NCBI RefSeq assembly: GCF_021018805.1
Contig: NC_086283.1
Span: 62,264,182-62,328,181 of the forward strand
Length of the DNA: 64,000 bases
DNA from: Prinia subflava
Lineage: Eukaryota > Chordata > Aves > Passeriformes > Cisticolidae
Direction: 5' to 3'
The notes under the pieces were generated by a model. The model worked only from the letters and a program-made list of their open reading frames with translations. It made no database searches and had not been told where the DNA came from. Numbering within the stretch: position 1 is the first letter of the stretch; every line of letters starts with the position of its first letter. Of this stretch, positions 57,927-64,000 are shown in pieces. A program made the translations under genes and the position numbers.

Positions 57927-60539
57927 AAATAGGGGATCAAACATACCTTTTCTTTATTTTTTTTTCTTTTTTGTTCTGTCTTCAGAGCTTAATATTTATA
58001 GGAGATCTTGCAAAGCCACCTGTGGCCATGTATTTGGCTTTTTATCTTTGAAATCTCTTGATGTCTCTCAGCCAATGTTTGCCATGCACATAGTCTACTC
58101 CATGCTCTTTGTCTTTCTCTTCTGTTGTTTCACCCTCCAATGCAGTGAAGGATGGCTTTCGAGCTTTCTGAAGGAGGAATCTTCCTTTGTGGTATTCTGA
58201 ACTAACAGATGATCTCCATTTGTTAGGACAGGTGTGTGGGTTTGGGTTAGCATAGTAGTGGGAATTTTACCTGCTGCTCCATCTGTTGGTATTCAGAGAC
58301 AAGTACCTACCCTCCCTTGGTTAAGTACAGTTCCTATCTACTTTTTCTACTCTAGATTGTTCTAATTTTAAGCAGTTTTCTTTTTCTTCTGACACCAAAA
58401 TTGGCTGGAAAATAAACTTTCTAAGACAATTTCAAGGTATTAGAAAGCAGGCATTCTTTTTTACAGTGCTGGACACATTTGGAGGATTTTCCTCTACTCA
58501 AATGTGTGTCATGAAACTTTACAAGAGGATATTTGTTCTATCAGGATCATAAACATTCATTATAACATACTTCCTGACTAACAGATAAACACTTTTCCTA
58601 GCACTAACTTATTTGCCCCATCTCCTTATTGGAACTTCTTTTGTGGTCTTAGAGGGTCATCTAAAGAAGTTTCAGGTGGTTGTATTCACTCAGAACCCCC
58701 AAAACTGTAAGTGGCCCTGTCTTGAACTTTTCCTAGGGCATGCACTGTTGTTTCTTGTTACAGAAGTTTGCCACAAAATCCCCTTAAGTTCCTCATTATC
58801 TGTTTATCCAGTGATTCCAGCAACATTTACCATCCTGTGTCACTACTTTTACATCCTTTAATCTAATTGATCATTAGTTTTAAGCTTTATTTTGCATCTT
58901 CAAGGGAACTGAAAATTACTACTCTCTGTGCTGTCACTTTAGAGAAGTAAATGGTTAAGATCAGTCGTCCGTTCTCAGTTTGACCATTTCAGCCCAGTTT
59001 CCCTTTTTCTGACTCAAGAATGCCTCCTGTCTGTGCTATTATCGAATTCTAGTTTCTGGAGATCTCAATTTTTATCCAGATGATTTTTCCCTCAATTATA
59101 TTACTTTCTGTCTTTGACACCTACATTAAAGATCATAGTTGGTCATACAATCCTGATGCATCCAAGTCTGAAATCTTAGTTAGTTTCTTTCACTGTAAGA
59201 TGCAAAGAAATCACACAGTTTAGATAAATATTTGGAGTATTTAAATTTGACCCTACACAGTCCAACATATTCTGAAAATTTTATGACAACAATTTAATGA
59301 ATTTTTTTCAGTGCATTTTTGGAAGATATTCATAAAAGCTTTACTTTTTGTTTATATTCCTTTAGGTGTCTATGATATTATTCTTTTGAAGTAAAATTTC
59401 TTGCTGCTCCACAGGAGGTGTTACGATGGAAATTATAAACAAGGAAAAAGCATTCTTTCCATGTATTTTGAGTTCCATAATAGATTTATTATAATACATA
59501 TTAGTGTGTTCTTTCCTCAATTTCAGTAAAATTTGGTTCTGTGTTTGGTCATGGAGGCCCAGGTATCAGTCAGTGACTGATCTGCCTGCACTGGATTAGG
59601 TGGAAAAACCCATCAGCACCTCAATGCAACATATTCAGCTGATATTCAAAGTCTGTTTTCTTGCATTCTTGTCACCTGGTGTATGATGAAAGATAGTGCT
59701 GTAATTCCTGGTCATTTAGTCCAGTATATTCCTAAACCATGGAATGGTTTGCTCTTCCATTTGAAGTCATGGATGACAATTTTTTTGTGCTTGTAAACTT
59801 TGTTTTTCATGGTAATGCATCATGCTTCAGATGCACTGAACTCTCACTTCCAAGCTGGGTGAAGTGCAATCTTGTCCCTTTTTTAGAAACACTTTCTGTT
59901 TGTGCAGCTTTCAGAACATATGCTAATGGCTGATGAAGGTTCAACAACAGTTTCTCTTTTGATCCACTCATTTTACTTCAGTTGTTGCAGGTTAAAATGT
60001 TTAATTTGTTTAGAAGCCATGCTACATGTTAATTTCTGAAATACTTTGCAAAACTACTTTTACTGTCATTTTCTTTCAGTTGTTTCTCAATGTAGATAGA
60101 AAGTTTTCTTTTTCATCTTACATATATGTGCATGGAACTAATACCTCTGTGCTCATGTTTTCCTGCTCTCTATTAAAAGCCACATGCAACACTTGTGGAA
60201 GGGGAACATACAGAATTTTTGGGTTGTTTAGGAGCAGTGCTCTTGAAGTTTCAACAAGGACTGAAGCAACAACTTGGGACTCTCAAGGAAAGCACAGATC
60301 AGTGTATCTACTGGACAAACTGACCATTATCTGAGTGTCATTGGGTATTCTCCATGATACCTGTTCATTGTTCTAAACATTTCAGTGACAGAGAACAGAT
60401 GGTAAAACAGCTTTATTAAGTCAATTCGTCTCATCTAAATGATTCATCCTTTTAGTGAAAGAGGTGGGTGCACTGTAGTTTAAACTCTGAAAAAAACACC
60501 AGCTAGAATGTAGCAGAAATGTCCCCTTGAGTTCCAAGT
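57927..60539. other. Unique non-coding stretch
   Basis: No gene or transposon recognised. Open frames reach 102 codons (60026-60334) without domain features. Confidence 0.45.
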
Positions 60540-60896
60540 CATATGAGATGTGGCTGGGAGAATAGTGGTTGTTTACCCTGGAGAAATGAAAGCTCAGGAA
60601 AGACCTTGTGATTCTCTACAAGTACATGAAAGGAGATAGTGGAAAAGATAGGGCTGGACCTCTTATCCCTGGAAGCCAGTGACAGGACAAGAGGACATAG
60701 CTTTGAATAGCTCCAGGTAAGGTTCAGATTGGATGTCATGGAAGGGGTTGGTAAGCATTGGAACTGATTGCCTGGGCAGCGATGGAGCCTTCATCCCTGC
60801 AGGTATTCTAGAAATGACTGGACATGGCACTTAGTGGTATGGTCTACATGAATCAAAGGTTGGATTCAATGATCTTAGGGGTCTTTTCCAACATAA
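60540..60896 (+). mobile_element. CR1 LINE, 3' fragment, sense
   Basis: CCTGGAGAAATGAAAGCTC, AAAGACCTTGTGATTCTCTA, CAGTGACAGGACAAGAGGAC, CATTGGAACTGATTGCCTGG, AGGTATTCTAGAAATGACTG and the closing GATCTTAGGGGTCTTTTCC with AACATAAAT make a complete CR1 3' untranslated region. The terminal octamer repeat is missing because the next element begins here. It meets an antisense CR1 tail to tail. Confidence 0.9.
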
Positions 60897-62640
60897 ATCA
60901 AGAAAAACCAGAATATGCAAAGTAGGAAGGGATCCACAGGGATTGCCAAAGTCCTGCTCCTGGCCCTGCACAGGATATCCCCAAGAGTCACACCCTGTGC
61001 TGAGAGCATTTTGCAAAATTTTTGAACTCTTGTCAGTTGATGCTGTGACCACTTCCCTGAGGAACCTGTTCCAGTGTCCAAATACCCTCTGGGTGAAGAA
61101 CATTTTCCTGGCACCCAACCTTAACCTCCCCTGACACAGGTTCAGGCCACTCCCTCGGGTCCTGTCACCATCACACAGAGGAGAGAGCAGTGCCTGCCCC
61201 TCCTCTGCCCCTCACCCAGAAGCTGTAACTGCAGTGAGTTCTCTCCTCAGTCTCTTCTAGGCTGAACAGACCAAGTGAACTCAGGCACTCCTCATACAGT
61301 TTCATCATCTTCATTGCTCTCCTTTGGACACTCTGAAATGACTTCTTTATATCTTTCTTAAACTGTGGCACACAAAACTGCCCCAAGCACTCGAGGTGAG
61401 GCTGCTCCAGTGCAGAGCAGAGCAGGACGATCCCCTCCCTTGCCTGGCTGTGATGCTGTGCCTGATGTCCTCCAAGACAGGGTATCCCTCCTTGCTTCCA
61501 GGGCACTGCTGAGTCATGATCAACTAGTTCTCCACTGACCAGGAACCTCGGGCCCATTGCCATGGCAGTGCTTTCCAGCATCTCATTCCCCAGCATGTAC
61601 AAACACCCATGATTACCCTTTCCCATATGCAGAATCTGACACTTGCCCTTCTTGAATTTCATATTGTTGATGATTGCCCACCCTCTTATTTGTCCAGTCT
61701 CTCTGCAGGGTCTCCCTGCTTTAGAGAGACTCAACAGCCTCTCCCAATTTTGTATTGACTGCAAACTTAGTATCCCTTCCAGTCCTGTGTCCACAGAACT
61801 AATGACGATGTCGAAGTGCACAGGGCTGAGGATGGAGTCACTGACAGTTCCGCAGTTTGATGTCACCCCATTCACTGTAATCCCTTGTGCTTGACCTGTG
61901 GGCAAGACACACAGACCTGTGATTGTTCACCCATCTCATGATGTGTTTATCTAGATGTGTGCTAGATATTTTGTGCAGAATGTTTCTGTGAGACACAGTA
62001 CAAAAAGCTTTACTGAAATATAAAAAGATTACATCAACTGGCTTCCCTCTATGGAGTAGGTGGGTTACTTTGTCATAAAAAGAAAAAGAGATTTGACAAG
62101 CAGGACTTTCCCCTCAAGAAGCCGTGCTGGTGACTGTGCTGTCATTCAGGAGTCATTCAGTTTTTCAATATCTCCCAGAATAATCTTCTCTATAACCTTA
62201 CAGACAGTGAAGTGAGATTGACAGGCCTGTATTTTCCAAGCTCATTCTTCTTGCCCTTTTTAAAGATTAGAACAATTTTCCTTGGTTTCCTGTCAGCTGA
62301 GACCTCTCCAGATTACCAAGACCATTCAAAAAATCATCAAGAGAGGCTTTGCGCTGAAATCAGCCAGCTCTATAACTACTTTTAAATTAATTTTCTCCCT
62401 ACAGTGATAAGCAGCATTTCTGTATTCCTCCCACTACCTGATGTTGCTCGCACATACACCTTGCTTTTTTTACCTTATCTCCAAAGGGGGATCCCTTTCA
62501 GGCAGGCTGGCCTTTTGTCCTGCATGCTTGACTTCTGACATTTTGGAATTGCCTCTTACTGTGTGCTTAGGAGGTGGTGCTTAAGAAGTGTCCAGTACTG
62601 ACTGACTCCAGTGACTTCAAAAATATTTTTCCAGGGGGCA
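60897..62640 (-). mobile_element. CR1 LINE, 1.7-kb antisense copy with decayed reverse transcriptase
   Basis: The longest CR1 in the window. Its 3' untranslated region is at 60.9-61.2 kb. A 244-codon minus-strand frame (61171-61905) then carries reverse transcriptase landmarks: FKKGKCQILHMGKGNHGC, LEQPHLECLGQFCVPQFKKD, VQRRAMKMMK and LSSLGLFSLEE. Upstream (to about 62640) lie the antisense of a GKPVDVIFLYFSKAF block and of an ENTGLS/KYRPVNLT-type block, in other frames. The active-site FADD motif is replaced by FAVN followed by TKLG, in a shifted frame near 61770, so both catalytic aspartates are gone. Most avian CR1 copies are shorter than 0.5 kb, so this copy is unusually long, but frameshifts show it is dead. 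Confidence 0.88.
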
Positions 62641-64000
62641 ATCCTCATTCATTCTCTGAGAAAAAAGTGATTCTGTAATTCTGTGAATTATGGAAAGATA
62701 CTTATAAATGGTAGCAATTTTTTTCAAGAAATATTGTAACTATACAGAAGCAGAGTTCTAGATAAATATTACAACCATCTTTCAATATGCCACCTGAATT
62801 GTTTACTTGCTTTAAAGAGAAGAGCATACTATTGGTATGCATTTGCATTGCCTCATCCAGTTGGATATTATGATTTTCCATTAAAGATACTGAACAAAAT
62901 GGCACTCAGCAAAGCTCTCATGGAGCAACTAACTATAATTGTACTGAAATGTTTCCGTTTCTCAGATAAGACCTTTCTCAGATAAGATTCTGTTTGGTTC
63001 AGAAGATACTAATTTTGAAATTCAAATGAGAGAAATCTTACAAGTCTATGTCTGAAAATCTGCAATTATTATTAAAAAGATAAACACTATTTCTTATTCC
63101 TTACACTTTTAATGGGTCGATAAGTGCAACAGAATTGTATATACTCAGCTAAAATATGTTTTCTGGAACATGACCTTCTCAATCCCCATCTTGTGATATC
63201 ACTTGTTTGCCAAATGATATTAATGATTTTTTTACTCCTTTCTAATATAGTCATTGATTAGGTATTAATATTTCCTTATACAAAGATATGCTTAAGTACA
63301 TTTCTATAAAAATGTAAAAAAAAAAAAAATCTGTGTTTTCCAGGTCTGTCTCAAGCATTTTGGGTGTGGTGCCATGAGAGATGCTGTTGTCCATCAGCAG
63401 CTGGGATTATTATGATAAAGTGCTGTATTTTGGCTTCACCCAGAGGCTAAAAGATTTGTGGGGTAAAGAGGAAGTGTTGGAATTTTAAAAGAGTTAAACA
63501 GGTAAGTCTATTTCAATAAGGTGGTTTTTATTGGCAGTTTTGGGGCTTTTTTCAATTTCAAGTTATTTCTCCTGCTCTCTCCATCCAAAAAAATCTATTT
63601 CACAATCACAAATGCAAATGATCATTGCAATTTCAGTTCTGAGAAGCTCTTTATTTTGTGCAGTAAATTGTTTTCTTTAGAGAAAACAATTTTTTGAGAA
63701 AAGGAGACTGACTTATCCCCATACATTGTGATATCAAGAAGAATCTCTACATCAAATAGAACATAACCACTCTGAGAACAATGAAAAAAATGTAAATAAT
63801 TAGGTTAACAGAGATTAATGGCATCTATGTAAGTTATTTTATTAAAAGGTTGTTAGGTGTATGAATTTTAGGGCTGGTTGCCTGTTTATTTTACAATAAT
63901 ATTTGTTTTATTATTAGATACTGAGAATTCTTTTCATCTCTAAGACTTCTGTTTAAACAATCCATCTCATTCCTTAGAGCAACCTGCAGAAACCAATTAA
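62641..64000. other. Unique AT-rich non-coding stretch
   Basis: No gene recognised. A short GTGATTCTGTAATTCTGTGA string at about 62668-62687 resembles a CR1 tail but has no element body before it. An A-run lies at about 63317-63330. Confidence 0.45.

Noticed and set aside
61171..61905. Host gene of 244 codons
   Set aside because: The translation carries CR1 reverse transcriptase landmarks and continues out of frame into more CR1 sequence.
62668..62687. CR1 tail (GTGATTCTGTAATTCTGTGA)
   Set aside because: No CR1 body lies before it on the sense side. The neighbouring CR1 points the other way.

Overview
This window looks like a gene-poor, AT-rich stretch of a bird chromosome, most likely from a songbird. 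The evidence is the repeat content. At least fifteen fragments are recognisable as avian CR1 LINEs, from their 3' ends (ACAGAATCACTAGG, GGTTGGAAGAGACC, or GATTCTATGATT in the sense direction) and from relics of the CR1 reverse transcriptase. Four LTRs are recognisable or likely as avian endogenous retroviruses. Mammalian SINEs and bacterial or phage features are absent. I found no intact host protein-coding exon, tRNA, rRNA or CRISPR array. The long open frames on both strands come from microsatellites or degenerate CR1 reverse transcriptase. The window is therefore intergenic or part of a very long intron, and the sequence alone does not decide which.

Layout. 1-9 kb: mostly unique AT-rich sequence with one sense CR1 end (5.8 kb), a (TATATG)n tract and an (AC)n-A41 tract (7.2-7.7 kb), and an antisense CR1 end (8.5 kb). 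9.7-14.4 kb: two near-identical CR1 3' ends 3.4 kb apart, then a probable minus-strand LTR with TATA box, poly(A) signal and hairpin. 16.8-21.2 kb: two old antisense CR1 copies. 24.4-28.7 kb: a perfect (TTTC)64 tract, a (TTTCA)n tract and a 346-bp GATA-rich array. 32.9-37.1 kb: three CR1 ends and a 1-kb plus-strand ERVL-type solo LTR. 41-44.7 kb: a small GC-rich patch, a (CTAT)n tract, a 21-bp palindrome and a cluster of three CR1 copies. 45-50.9 kb: unique sequence, some of it resembling conserved non-coding DNA. 50.9-51.5 kb: a well preserved solo LTR with an exact 5-bp target duplication. 52.9-54.4 kb: a G-quadruplex-type GGGCAA tract next to a 1.2-kb (TTCC)n array punctuated by 25 GCGC motifs at 9-bp and 25-bp spacing. 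55.8-62.6 kb: an old CR1, an ERVL-type LTR, and two CR1 copies abutting tail to tail, the second being 1.7 kb long with a decayed reverse transcriptase. The rest to 64 kb is unique.

Nothing here forms a gene system. The biology visible is retroelement insertion and decay plus strong simple-repeat expansion. The most unusual object is the GCGC-punctuated TTCC array. Boundaries of old repeats are approximate because they were judged by eye against remembered family sequence. Statements on sequence conservation are inference only.
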